A DNA stretch of 64,000 bases from Chaetorhynchus papuensis (taxonomy: Eukaryota > Chordata > Aves > Passeriformes > Rhipiduridae): positions 1-64,000 of the forward strand of contig VWYX01000934.1 of the NCBI GenBank assembly GCA_013396525.1. Reading direction: 5' to 3'. The notes under the pieces were generated by a model. That model was not told where the DNA came from, did no database searches, and saw nothing but the letters and a program-made list of their open reading frames with translations. The translations under genes and the position numbers were made by a program. Shown here piece after piece: positions 26,801 through 39,022 of this stretch. The first letter of the stretch is position 1. Each line of letters opens with the position of its first letter.

Positions 26801-28099
26801 TATGGCCTAATGTCTGTGGCATTACATTATTTCAGTGACATATCTTTGAACATACCGTAATTCCAAAAACTGCAGGTCATCTTTTAGGCTAACTGGAGAG
26901 CAGGATTTTATATTAACTCCATCCTTTGTCTCCGTCTCCCTATTTGAAAAAAGGCAAACAAAAAAAATCCCACTGAAACTTCCTTTCCCATTATTCCCTT
27001 CATGGTAATGAGCCTTATAAACTTGCCCTATTAGGAAAAACCATCGCTAGTGGCAAAAAGCACACCACGACTGAGAACCTCCTCCATCCTGATAAATCCT
27101 GGCCCAGGACCAGGCACCAGGATAACTGAAGCACAACATTCATAATCAAAGATTCTTAGACAAAGAAGCCTTGCCAAAGAAGACTTCTACCACTCCCCTT
27201 AAAAAACAAACAAAAAACTCCACACATGCACCCAGGCCAATAAAAGATGACAGCTGTCCTCAGAATGATGCTTTTTGTGGTCCTTTTCAAAAGGAATCAA
27301 GGAACCAATTTTTCATTTAATACCCTCAGGTTAATCCACTGTCCTTAGATACATATTTATCTACTTAAACTCTAATTAGCTATCAAATAAAATTTATCTG
27401 GCTGGTTTCTGTTTGAGAAAGGAATTCTCAGAAGAGCAAAACTTCTCTAAATCAGGTGCAGATTCTGTCATGGTTGTGACAGAACTCCACGAGTTGTCAG
27501 ACTCACCATCCCAGCCCTAAGTGACAAATTTAGTATGAGTGTACACACTTAGACATAACTCCGGGCACAATCTCTGAGTTAAGGCATGTCAGTTGTTCCA
27601 TTGGGCCAGTTTCACCTCAATGGAAAATGGGAATTCAGATATTTTGTCAACACAAGCTCCGTGAGGGACCATTTCCTATGAGCTGAGCTCTCTCACGAGC
27701 AGAAAATCACTGGTATTTTGCACTGGCAGCAGAATAAAGCACCATTTGAACAATGCAAGTGCAATACATCGAAGGATTCATTCTCCTTATTTCGTATTCC
27801 TCCTGCAGCAAGGATTTTTTCCAGCAGAAAGCAAGCAAGCATAACACGGGGAGTTTTGTCTCCATATCAGTTTTTCATACCTCCTAGTTCTCACCATGCC
27901 TAGCCATAGTCAGATTCCCCCAGACACAAAACTGAGGCTTCCTAATTTTAGTAAGGGGAAGGACATCAGCGCTTCTCACATTCTCAAGCACCCAGCAAGG
28001 AGAGAAAACAGAGCCACGAAACCAGATTAGGGAAGACCCAAATCTGGGCAGGATTAGAAGGTAAAAAAAATTCCAGACTTCATTCCCCACCGTCCCTCT
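11873..28099. other. Non-coding stretch, no gene seen
   Basis: About 16 kb without a supportable gene. A CT run lies at about 11988-12010 and a 14-A run at 20104-20117. The 178-codon frame at 13353-13889 is the longest here, but it resembles no protein I know and overlaps another open frame at 13583-13918. A strong plus donor (CAAG followed by GTAAGTG) sits at 24855. An upstream TTCTCAG at 24773 would give an 81-nt exon with one open frame, but its pyrimidine tract is poor. The octamer-sized inverted repeat AACAGCTC/GAGCTGTT near 21444-21465 is too small to interpret. Confidence 0.5.
21181..21220 (+). repeat. 20-bp tandem duplication
   Basis: Two adjacent 20-bp units (21181-21200 and 21201-21220) differ at one position (CTTGCAACAG against CTTCCAACAG). 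It is a recent local duplication, probably from replication slippage, with no evident function. Confidence 0.9.
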
Positions 28100-28530
28100 T
28101 CCATGCCTCTGTGCACATACACACATCTGAAAGGAAACTGAGGGAAAACACCCGAAAAACGTTCATGTTACTCCGCAACAGAAATTTCCGTGTTGCCACC
28201 AAAGCCCAAAGTCCCACAGGAACCTCCAGGCACGGGAGAGCCACGCAGAGCAGGAGAGGAGGACATGTCAGAGGTGGGCAGTGGCCTCAGAGAGCCTCCT
28301 GCACAGAAGCAGAGCTGCTGCCAAACTGTTCTCTTCACACCAGCATTTTGGGAAGCCGAGCTCTTTCTAAAAGGCACTTGTGCTTGTTCCAAAAAGCCTC
28401 TGCTGCTGCCCCCCAGTTCCTCATTCCTTTCCCAGCATCCTGGCTGCTCTGGCACTTTTGGCTCCCCAGCACTGGATGGGCCTGACAAGGCTGCTTGTTT
28501 CTCAGCAAGCCCTTGGTGCGGACTGAGGAG
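28100..28530. other. GC-richer block with overlapping open frames
   Basis: This block is visibly richer in G and C than its flanks and holds a handful of CpGs in its first 150 bp. As a result open frames occur on both strands (plus 28190-28708 and 28111-28485, minus 28168-28614). None of the translations contains a domain or motif I recognise, and overlap on opposite strands is the expected effect of low stop-codon density in GC-rich DNA. No strong splice donor frames it. I regard it as non-coding, possibly regulatory or an unnamed old repeat. Confidence 0.4.
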
Positions 28531-29821
28531 CTTTAGCAAAGCACGCAGACTCTGGATGCGTATCCAAACCAAACCCAAACATCTTGAGATTCTTCCTTCA
28601 CTAACTCCAAACACATTTGATATGCTTAAACATGCATTGTATTCTGTCAGGAACCAAATGACTATTTTGCTGTTCCAAATAATCAGATCTATTTTGCTGG
28701 ATGATTAACAGGAATATTGCTCACCCAAAGCAATCAAACTTTCATTTACATGTTTAAGAGCCTGATCTACAGTCCTTGGAGTCTGTGGGACTATTTCCAG
28801 TCACTTTGACAGACCCTGGATCTGGCTTTAGGCAATTTTTTCCTCTAGATATATTCATCCATTGAAGACTGAGCTCAGTACTGATTTTTTCACACTGTAG
28901 CTAAAGAATGAATATATTTAAAGCTCCTTGTAAGGCCGGATATCTCTAGGTAAATTGAACACAGAGGCTTGTTTTCCTTACATTTGGTTTTGATGTTCTG
29001 TTCACTGAGCCTATGACTGCAAAGGTTATAGATGATGCAATTTATTTTCCTTCTGCTTTTTACCAGTAGAATACTGTTCCTCTTCCTAGATTAAACACAG
29101 GCTTTATTGCACATTTATCTCAAAATACATGTCTCTGAAAGGTCCAAAACCTAACAGCATGTTTCACATTTGCTAGTAGTCTCATTTTTATGCTGGTTTT
29201 CTAAGGAGTCTGCTTCCAAATCAGTTTTGCCTTTCTAATGTCAGTGGTGTGTTAATCCAGACTTTCACAGAATAAAATGCTGATCTTAAAACCTTTGGAA
29301 GGATCCTGCTCCTACAGCAAGCACTGCAGACACCACCACTCCAGCACAAACATGAAATTAAAGACATAGCAACCATGTAAGACAATAAACTCTCTCAGTT
29401 TACAGTTGATTTTTCTTTGTTTCTATTCAAACTGAAGTTACGTACGCTGGTCCCTTCCAGTGTTTATTTTGTAACTACCCATGGGCACAAACCTGCTCGT
29501 TTTCTACTGAGGATTGCAAAGTGTTGGATTGGCTGCAGAGGGCTGATCACAATGCTGCGTGCTGTGCTTGATTACATGGGCATTATCTTAAAAACACAAT
29601 CACTCTGCTCCCTAAGTATATCAGACAACATGTAGCCACACAAGCTGCACATCTTCATCTTCACAGGGCTTTTTGTGCCTTTCCTTTCTATAAATACAGA
29701 ACTGAAATCCAGCTCATGCCGAGAATAACTGGGTAACCAGCAGTTTGCCCACAGGTTTTGTAATCCAGACTTTTTTTGGTTTTATATTCACCAAGTAGTT
29801 TCCTTTGAAAAAGAAGCTCTT
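28531..29821. other. Non-coding stretch with one repeat relic
   Basis: AT-rich, with no supportable gene. Apart from the degenerate palindromic element at 28759-28828, I see only short A/T runs. The 72-codon frame at 29417-29635 has no recognisable motif. Confidence 0.55.
28759..28828. repeat. Degenerate palindromic element, about 70 bp
   Basis: The left end AGCCTGATCTACAG and the reverse complement of the right end (AGCCAGATCCAGGG) match at about 12 of 20 aligned positions, so the whole is an imperfect palindrome. The centre contains words related to 'GGAGTCxxTGGGACTxxTTCCAGTCACTTTGA'-type sequence seen in old palindromic interspersed repeats of reptiles and birds. Similar pieces are at 38254-38341 and 41227-41287. 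The family assignment is from memory and uncertain; a non-autonomous DNA transposon (MITE) is the likely origin. Confidence 0.45.
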
Positions 29822-29880
29822 ATATCTCATTTATTTTTTTTTCAGGGAAACTGAGATCTAGCCAGTAACAGGTAAGTTTA
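29822..29880 (-). mobile_element. MIR-like SINE fragment (antisense)
   Basis: The plus strand shows a T-rich run, CAG, GGAAACTGAG, a short diverged part, and AGGTAAGT. This is the order of the reverse complement of the 3' half of MIR, an ancient tRNA-derived SINE (pyrimidine-rich run, ACAG, GAGGAAACTGAGG, AGGTTAAGTAA). The match covers about 50 bp and is diverged, as expected of a relic older than the bird lineage. Chance similarity of a short A/G-rich sequence is possible. Confidence 0.42.
29846..29871 (+). other. Exon-like 26-nt segment with strong splice signals
   Basis: A run of T ending in TTCAG (29837-29845) is directly followed by 26 nt and then by CAG followed by GTAAGT at 29872, close to ideal acceptor and donor sites. 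All three frames of the 26 nt contain a stop (TGA, TAG or TAA). If it is spliced, it would be a poison or non-coding exon, not a coding microexon. The segment coincides with a MIR-like fragment, and antisense MIR is a known source of new exons. Confidence 0.3.
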
Positions 29881-32800
29881 TATAATTCTGACAATAAAAT
29901 GCAGTAGGATCTGCTTTAGGAAATCTAATTGACACTGCTTTTACCTCAGAAGCTTTCCAGTTCCGTGATTTGACCTCAATTAGTGTCTAAAACTGAAGGT
30001 AGATCTCCTCAGTCAGGGGTGTCACATTGCAAGTCTTGTTTTACAGTACTGCTCTGACACCAGCCAATTACATGGACTAATTGAGAGCAAAACATTCCTG
30101 CAGTGCTTTGTGTTAGCCAGCTCTCCAAAACCTGCCAGAGCTCTATTCTGAATACATGCCTGTATGCTACCCTGAGCCCATGGGATAATTTTAGCAAATT
30201 ATCTTCCCCTTAATTGGCCACAGTTATATGCTGAGCACCTAATTATAAGTTAAATTTTAGCTTGTATATTCAGCATATATGTATTAAATTTTTCACTTTT
30301 CTTATCAAGGGAATAAAGCTAATTGTAAGCAATACAACAACCTAAAATAAGTTGTAAACTTTCAAACACTGGAAGTAACTGTAACACTTTTGTTTTGAGG
30401 GCTGTTCATCCAATGTGCAGGACACCATAGCTAGAACAGGGTTTTTTTCTAAAAAAAAAAAGAAGGAAAATAATGGTAGGCAGTGTTCTTAATTTTTAAT
30501 GACGCTTCCTGTTTTGAAAAAGCAGCAATGAAATCAGTTACTGATGTGCTCCCCTTCTTGCTCAATATACTGCTCAAAAATCCCATTACTCAGTTATCAC
30601 TTCCATGACTTCGTACTTTGATTACAGCTACTGCAAAGCAAAGCTTGTTTACAAATTTGCTATTTCCATGTAAGAAAGAAATGAATGCTCAGAGTTCAAA
30701 GACATTCAAAGAGGCCAGGACTGAGAACAAGCTTTTCACAGCCTTTCTGCCTTGGCAACAATTAAGCATTTCAAGTGATTTTGATGAGACACCCAACCAG
30801 GATTTTCTCAGTTCAGTCTCATACACGATCAAGATTTGAAAGTTCTTTTGGTTCAGAGGAAGTGAAAACTCAGGCTATGGGCTTGATTCAGTTCCTAAAG
30901 AGAGCGATGGAAAGGCTCTCCTGAACCTAACAGTGCCTAGTAAGCCCCTGAACTTTTGTCAAGCACTGTACAGAAACATTTGAGTCTCTAGGAATGGGTG
31001 AAACAATCAAGTTAACAAAACACTAAAATAACACAATTTTTTATGACATTCAAAATTAAAATTAAAAAATATATCTGAAATCTATTATTTCTATTTATCA
31101 AGGAAGAAAAAGAATGGAAACCTTAAACTGCAGAAACACTTAGATGTGCTTTCTAAACTAGGCAGTAAAGAACAATGGCCAGTATCAGATATTATGAGAG
31201 ATTAAATACATCAATCGCTTCTCCCGCTGAACCCAAGTGAGACGTTGTTTCAAAATTATTTTCACAAGCAGAGAGAGATACAAATTCAGCTGAATCACTT
31301 AATAACCTTTAAAAACTCATAGATGAATACCTAAAGGTTAGGAAAATTCAGATCCTTAAGATGCTTGCCATAGAACATTGATACATACACACATTTTACT
31401 CACAGTGCTTTCGAAACACCTGCAAATTTTTATAGAAAGGACAACTACTAGCAATAACCTTTAAGGAATCACTGTAACCTGGAAACAGTATGCAGTGAAG
31501 CTCAATTTAGCCCTCAGTGAAGTCTAAGTGAGAATTTATTGAGTGGGCATGATCATCTGCTTTCCACTACAGCTGATTGGCAAAGGATCTGCTCATCACA
31601 ATCAGAGTAAAAGATACCACTTGTTCTCTGGGAGGAGCTGAAGAAGGAAAGTGGGTAAGGGGAAGAAAACAAGCTACAGCCTCACTGCTCTCTCTGAGAC
31701 CACTGCCCTCCCATGCTGACAAGGGACAAATTCCAGAGCAACCAAAACATTTGGTTGCTTTCTCTCTCCACTGCTCTCTTAGTAAATATTATCCTAAGTA
31801 CCTCTTTAGTAAACATTGCTGTAAATAGCCACCTGTTCACTGCAGTGACACTGAAAAAGCCAAGTACCAGATAACCTCCTTCAGTGGCGTTTACACCGTC
31901 TTCAAACCGGTAAAATAGGCTTGACCTTATCTGCTTTGGCCAAGCTTCCTTTGCTAAAACTTGGATTCACTCAGTGCTAGACCTAAATAAAATTTACATC
32001 CTAATCACCACTGAAGTTGTATTTTGTTAAATGCCTTTCTACATCTTACTCTTGTTTTTAAGAATGTCTGGTTTTTGTTTTTTGGGTGTTTTTGTCCCAG
32101 AGGACAGAGACATCACTAATGCCAATCCTGACAAGAAGAGCAGCCAAAAGTTACTACAAGCCTAGAGGTCTGTGCCCTGCAAGGAAACATTCCAGGTTTA
32201 AGATGGATATTTTATGACAAAGAACACAAGGTGCCTTCTGTCCTACACAATTTGTCTCAATTAAGTAGAAATGGCAAGACAGGGACTCACATGGTACAAA
32301 AACGAGCTAATGCATTTAGCAAGCTGAAGTGAGAAAAGTGACTTAAAGTTATTACAAACAGCAGACTAACACCTCCATACAGCCAGTAACTATACACAAT
32401 ATGTGAACATCCTTTCCTGAAAAGGGGAATGTATCATTTTAGTGGAAGGCTCTGAGACAAAGCCCAGCAAACAGCCCTTTCTAGGCACCACAGCTCAATT
32501 ACCACAAGCACGTCCCAGAGCAGTGGAAACGCTGCAGCGCATTCACCAGGCACTCTCGAGATATTACTTGATGAAAGAGGCTACTGCTTCTCACAGCAGC
32601 TTCCAGGGAATCCCCAGAGCAGCCATTACTGAGGGAACATCCAGGTGTTGCTGAGCTTGAGCAGGAGAAGGGGCTGGGAATGAGAGGAATTCTGCTCCCC
32701 TGCCCACCCCTTTTGTTTCTCCCCTGCCCACCCCGACAACCACATCCCATTTCTGAGGAAGTGACAGACAGCTCCCAAAACTTGACCACCTGGCCTTTAT

Positions 32801-35800
32801 CAGTAGGCATAACCATAAAGCCCCCAGGACCTGGGCCAGATGGAAAGAAATATTCAGCAACATTAGCAAACAAAAGCACTTACACACTAAAGCCTTGTTG
32901 TTCCTCGGTGAAGTTTAGCATTGTTTACTGACAGGTCAGCACTAAGAGTAAATCACCTCCTCTAGGTGTCAACACTTCTCTGAGCACTGCTAATTGTTGC
33001 TCCGTATTTATGTCACTTACAGGCACCACCACAGGAAAACACAGCCATTGAATTACTTCACCCTCGTGCAGCAAACCAGCACCTGAAGTCAAACACCCTT
33101 TGCTCACTCAGCGTTTTAGCAGTGCACAAAACGTGCTGCTCACAAGCGAGCCTGAAAACATTCAAACGAAAACTGCATTTACTTCATGATCAAGTAAGAA
33201 CAAAGTTTGGGAGCTTGTCTGCTTGTTTTTACATCTCAGCCGTGCCAGTTGCTGACTCTGATAGGAAACAGAACAGAACACTAAAATGTTTCCTCTGAAC
33301 TTTGTCACTTCTCATTCACCAGTCTCCCGAGCTGCAAAGATTTCATTTTTACCAAATACTACTTACAGCTTTTTGATTATATGATAGAAACTTTTAAATG
33401 CTGCTTGCAAACACAATGTGGTAACAAATACTTTGTTTTGTTGAAAGGAGACTTGCAAGTCCATTTTCAAAACCCCTAAGAAGAACAGAGCTCCAGTGCC
33501 TTGCAGGGGACCCGGGAGTAGGATGGCAGGAGATGGCAGCAAGGACAGAAATCCAGAGAGAACCCTTCATATTAGTACTTGTTCATTAAATACAACAAAA
33601 CGACACAAATGTTGAAGATTTGCAGGTTCCATCATCTGTGAGAGGGATGGCCTCATTCCACAGAAATAGGAAATGCTGTTCTTTACTTCAAAAGCTTTAA
33701 AATATCAGTGGGAGATATTTTATTTTAATCAAGCCCAGGAAATTCAGGTTCCAAGCCAGCACACATTCCTGTCCCTAAGTTTTTTTTCTTTAAATTAAAA
33801 AAAGCATGGCCTCAGGAAGAATATTTTGCACTTAAAATTAACTTAATGTGTAACAGTTTAACTTTTTCCCCAAAATATTAGTACAGTAACAAGTATGAAA
33901 CAGCAATCATATGAATCTTACAAATAAATACTTGTAGAATGTAGAATAAATTAACTGTTATAATACTTGTGCTTTAGAAATCAGAACAAAATTAGAATGC
34001 ATTCTTAAAAAGTGTTGATGCTCACTAATCAGACATGTAATCTTTGTGCTGCACATAATTTCAGACCCCAGAATTATTTCTCAATAACAAAGGACCAATC
34101 TAGATGTTATTCATGTGGTTTCAACAGGAATTTCATAAGGCCAGACCATACCTCCATAAAGAGATAAAAGTGGATCATGTGGTCCCAGAAACACAAGATT
34201 CTGAAAAGTACTCATCATCATTAATCCCCATCACTAAGGACACCAACCCAGCCCCGATAACTTTCACTCTCAAAAATGTCATGATACCTAAAAAAGAACC
34301 TAAACCAACTTCGTGTGAAACTTGTTTTTCCTATTTCTGACAATCCAGTTTTCCATTGCTGGAAGCTTTTGTTTTTCACCACGAAAGCTATGAAGTTACG
34401 AGTCCTAAGATTCTCTTACTAATCTTAAATTCGTGTAGGACCAGCAAACTTCACTTCAAAGAGGACAAAATACGCCAATAAATGACAGGCTCAGCATGAA
34501 TTCAGTAGCTGATGGTACCGTATTAGAACCCCTTGATAAGGTGTTACAGAGAGGGGCCAAACAAATCCCGAGCCTTGTTGGCAGGGTACCCAGACTAAAC
34601 AGCTTTTCTGCTTCATTCCAGCTGCCCCTCCTTCAGAAAATAAAGGCACACACCCAGAACCTTGAGACTGCTTGGTGAAGCTGTATCTGCGACTACAAGA
34701 GATCACAAACTGTTCCCCAACTCTCAGACCACGTTTTTATCTGTGTCTGTCTTTCCCTTTGTGCGGCACCTCCAGAGTCAGGAATTCAGCGTTATGAAAG
34801 CAGCAACAGCTCTGCACTGCGTGGAGGGACTGTTTAGGAACAGATTTTGTCTTGTGGGCATGGATGGCTCCTGGACACGGAGGATAAAACCCTGTGGCAA
34901 TAGTGTGACAGTCTCAGAGATTCACTGAAGTACCTTCTTGCCTTCAAAATTGGTAAAAAGCGTGCATAAAACCAGATCCTTAGTTTGTTAAGCTATTGCT
35001 CTTCACACCTTGCAAACAGAATTAATGCATTTTGTGGTGTGTTAGATTAAAAGTAGTCCACTGCAACAATCAAACCCAATTCTTAGGTTCTTGGGCCTTT
35101 CCTCCCTTGACTGGGCCTATGATCACAAATTCCCTTCGTGGTCCTACAGCACGACAGAGAAAGAGCTGGAAGGAAGAGAAGTTTTTCACATTGCACCACT
35201 AGGATTTAAATCTACTTCACTCTCATCACCGGTTTGAAAAGTTGTATTTGACTTTCATTTTAATTTCATGTAGTAGCAGGAGCATTAGCACAAAACTGAA
35301 GTATAGACCTTTCCACTAGAAACACTATGACTGTTTTAAGTTGTTATAAAATAATTTCCACATTTGTTTAGCACTCAGCCTATCTGAAATTTGTTTTTGA
35401 GGTCATCGTAGGTAACAATAGCCTGCTTTAGATAGATATAATTATGTGACAGCCTCTTTTGTTTCAACTGTTTCAAAATATAGCACTTTAACTTATGTTA
35501 TAGTGAAAGAAACAAATCTCCCCTAGTACCTGAAAAACAAGTGTTATGAACACATAGAATTTTGCTCGTATACTAAAGGTATAACCACAACAATAAAATA
35601 GCTCTACATACCTGGAAAGGTATCTTGCATGCTTCTTAATGTTGCTTCCACATTATAAGGTGGGAAGACTTTCCAACCTATTTTTGTATTTCAGAATTTT
35701 TTCAGTTTGACAAGGGATAAATACTCTGATAAACAGGACTAACTCTAAAAATTAAAATGCCACCCTAAAACTTTAGTTCACTCATTGAAACCTAAAAAGA

Positions 35801-37659
35801 ACCCCTGAGCTCCCAGCCAGCCAGACTGGGAACTGAAACCATTCCTCAGACAAGACACACTTACATTAGCTTAGGTCTGGGCTGTGATTACACTAATTGG
35901 CCTTAACTGCCCTCACCTGCCTCACCTCGTACCCCTCCCACTCCTGCAGAGACTCTCTGTAGACTCAGGCTGAAATCGGGGTGATTGCTATGGTGCCACT
36001 GTAGAACTGCCCCTGAGGAGCTGGAGCACACTGTGGGTCTCAGGAGAAAACAGGATTTTAGCTATTGAGAGAGAGACTCGCTCCCTCCTGCCAGCCAAGG
36101 ATTCTGGTAAATTCTGTTATTGGGTCTGCTGTGTGCAGGATCTGCTTGTGAACTCTGGTTCCTCCGAAAATCCAGGCTTTGCTTCAGGGCATTTAACAAA
36201 AGTATTTTTCCCTCCGTGATCTGGGATACTGAAGGTGCCACTGCCTCTCCTCTGCCTCTCTGTCCCTGAGATATATCACAGAGCTCAGTACACTTTTACT
36301 TCAGTTCACAAGTCCTAGTTCTACTTTTCTTTTTACTCCTGTGTCAAGTTAAATATGTTCCACATTGAAAGACACTGATAACACTGACAGAGTGTGCTCT
36401 GCTATTCCACCCAGCAAAAGCTTTGTCTTGAAACGAACCTTTCCCTCAGCAGACAAAAGTGAAGGGCGCTAATAGCAAATGAAAACACGGAGCTCTGTTT
36501 ATTGGGGCTGTTGGTTTGAATGCCAAGTTCTCTGTCCAGGATTAAGTGCATTTTGTATGCAGCTGGAATATGTCATAGATACATTTAGGTCTTTGAATTT
36601 TAACATTCCCAGGTGATTTTTGTTTTCCTTCTGTCAGTCTTCGGTGCAGAAAGAACTCTGGATGCATTTTAAGTTCTCCCATTTTGAAAAAAAAAAAATT
36701 GTTATTAAAATTAATGCAGTATTCTGGACAATAACATCTATTTTCAAATTGAATTATTATGAAGCAATGTCAGCAAAAGAAATGATAAAAAATTTCAGAT
36801 TTTTTATACTTTTTTTGAATGAAAGCATTTTGTTTTTAGTGTCTCTTCAAATATCTATTCCCAATACAATATTTGGTGTTGTGACTATTTAAAGCAGTGC
36901 TGAAGTATTCAAATTATTTTACTCACATGTGCCCAGTTGCTCACAAGTAAAATGAGTAGAAAACTTCACCACTGCTTTAAAGACTTGCAAATTTTCTAAA
37001 CAAAGAGGCAGCCATCTTCTTCCACGTGCTTTTGAAACAATACATTTGTTCCACACAACAAAAGCAGGGTTTCTGCCTGCTGTAAATAACTGATAAGTTT
37101 TATAAAAAGTGTTGCTCACTTATGGCCTGAGCAAATCTTAGTGAATCGTAAAAATATTCCGATTGATTTTTGGGGACTCTGGACATAGTCCTTAGGCAAA
37201 ATAATTTGTTAGAGTTTTGTTAAAGTAGCCTTTTGGGAATAATGATGTTCTGCATGTCAGCATCAAGGGTTCTTTTATATGTATTCAGATTAGGTTGGTT
37301 TCAGCTTTGTTTATTAAATAATGTGAATAATGGTCATATAGGAATTTATTTTGAGCGGTGAAATTAAGAGATATATAGAAAAAACTTTTATAGGAATACA
37401 AACAAAAAGGAACTGAATAAATGAATTGGATGTTTCATACATATAAACAGTTCCTATGATCATCCTCTGGCCTGCCACCACTCAAGCCCTGCATGCGTTT
37501 ATCAGCCGTGTTTTTGTAGGAGATGAATATATTTGGGAAGTAGATGAAGATACTTATTAGCATTTGATCACCATTATTATGTTTGAGAACTTATTTATTC
37601 AAAGGAAGGCCCCCATACTCTTTTTCTTTTTATGCACCCTTGCATTTGGATTTTTAGGC
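29881..37659. other. Non-coding stretch, no gene seen
   Basis: About 7.8 kb. Small frames at 30618, 32442-32931, 34104-34340 and 36620-36892 lack recognisable motifs, and several overlap frames on the other strand. A piece near 30879-30940 (GGGCTTGATTCAG, GATGGAAAGGCTC) faintly resembles the palindromic elements at 28759 and 41227. A GC-richer segment at about 35810-36190 has no open frame of note. 35340-35500 is very AT-rich. Confidence 0.5.
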
Positions 37660-37930
37660 AGGAATGGTGGCTTGTTATACTCCTTCTCAGTGTGTAGCTG
37701 GTCAAAAAATGGAGGCCTGTCTGCTGATAAGGACCTTACCAGAGTTACTTATGTCTTTGACACTTCCATGCTGTTTTACTGCACTGGCCGGTATTTGAAG
37801 TCAGCCTTGAAGACCACCCAGAAGTACCAGCTGGTGCAGAACTCTGCTGCTCACATTCTTAGTAGAAAGGAGCTGCTATCACCATAAAACAAACTGTTCT
37901 CAGTGTTTTGCTCTGCCTATCTTTTGCTTG
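37660..37930 (+). mobile_element. Relic of a CR1/L2/L3-type LINE reverse transcriptase
   Basis: The translation around 37800-37860 reads SALKTTQKYQLVQNSAAHIL. That resembles the C-terminal part of reverse transcriptases of the CR1/L2/L3 group, where a 'KLQLVQNAAARLL'-like stretch is conserved. The preceding codons (FDTSMLFYCTGRYLK, 37758-37802) are in the same frame and are plausibly part of the same relic. In that group the stretch is followed about 20 residues later by LHWLP. Here a stop occurs at 37885, and CTGCCTATCTTTT at 37913-37925 may be what remains of the LHWLP codons. The element is dead: truncated, with stops and indels. The open frame at 37564-37887 is a by-product. The family comparison is from memory. 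Confidence 0.5.
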
Positions 37931-38253
37931 GTGCTACAGCAGTGTGCAAGTTGTCCTGGGGAAGGCCGGACCGTCTGGCAAGCGATTACTTGAAGCTGCC
38001 TCTCCTACTGCTCCATCATGGCTTGCTTCTCTCAAGCTCTTTGATAAAACCTTTAGGACCAGAGGCAAGCCACATTGAGTAAAAGATCAAACTCTTCCCC
38101 TCTGGCAGTTTGTCAGCACAAGAGCTTGGTGGGGCATAGTGCACGTTTGTTATGGCAGGTTTTTAATTACATCTTTGATACAGCAGCGATAGGATCCCAT
38201 ATGTGAGAGTAACGCAGCTCATGAACTGCTGCAGCCGAGTTGAAACAAATTTA
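37931..38253. other. Non-coding, possible extension of the LINE relic
   Basis: No gene seen. The segment from 37960 to 38160 is GC-richer than its flanks and has a repeat-like look (for example CTCTCCTACTGCTCCATCATG and AGGACCAGAGGCAAGC). It may be a continuation of the LINE relic immediately upstream or a different old insertion. I could not align it to anything. Confidence 0.35.
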
Positions 38254-38341
38254 GGTCAGATCCTCACCTGATGTAAATTAACTGTTTCACTGACTGGAAG
38301 GGAATCCTGTGTATTTCTACCAGCTGAGAGTCTGATTCCTG
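38254..38341. repeat. Degenerate palindromic element, about 88 bp
   Basis: The left end GTCAGATCCTCACCTGATG (from 38255) and the reverse complement of the right end (ending GTCTGATTCC) share 17 of 23 positions over their alignable parts, giving a clear imperfect terminal inverted repeat. The arms (TCAGATCCTCACCTGATGTAAAT and ATTTCTACCAGCTGAGAGTCTGA) resemble an old palindromic repeat of sauropsid genomes that carries 'CAGCTG...GTAAAT' arms. That points to a non-autonomous DNA transposon relic. No target duplication is visible and the name is unknown to me. Confidence 0.55.
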
Positions 38342-39004
38342 GATGAGATTTTACTAAAATGTTTAAGCCATAAAAATTGCAAAATAAGTTATTTTACATA
38401 AATGTACTTTTCTCTTTCTCCCAGTCCTGGAGCTCACAATGTTACTAAACTGTTGGTGAACTTTTAGAAGAAGCAGACCATGTGTTGACCTGTGTAAAAC
38501 ACATGAAACCTTGAAAATATTAGAAGGTTGTGGACTTTGGAACTGTGAACCTCAGCTGGAACTTCCTGCCGACTGCTCTCCCGGTTAGGAGGCATCAGGT
38601 CGAGTTTTGTGCTGTGTAGCGAGCAGCATGTCTGATCACAACTGACAGACTGCTTCCACAGCACACATCAAGGATGAATGCTTCATCTGCTCCAGAGCAG
38701 GACTGGAAAAAGGTGTCTGACTAAGGGAAGCTAAGAAAAAAAAAGCCCATAGGGGTAAGATGATTTATTTATAATATAATGTTCATAATTTTTTATCCGT
38801 AAATGACAACAGATTTGTGTGTGTATGTGTGTGTCTGTAAATTTTGGGAAACTGATCAGTTCAATTTCAGAAAGAGCATCATTGAAGGTAATCTAAGTTT
38901 CTGAGTAGTGTCCTGTACCAGTCTTTAATTATATAAATTGTGTGCTCTCCATATGATGTACTTGTTTATATGCAGTAAGCACCAGTTCAATTCTATCTAG
39001 ATAA

Positions 39005-39022
39005 AATAATAATAATAATAAT
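39005..39022 (+). repeat. (AAT)6 microsatellite
   Basis: Six perfect AAT units. It is a short simple repeat likely to vary in length between individuals. Confidence 0.95.

Noticed and set aside
28168..28708. Overlapping 172-, 148- and 124-codon frames on both strands
   Set aside because: Opposite-strand overlap in a GC-richer block is best explained by low stop-codon density; there are no recognisable motifs or splice sites.
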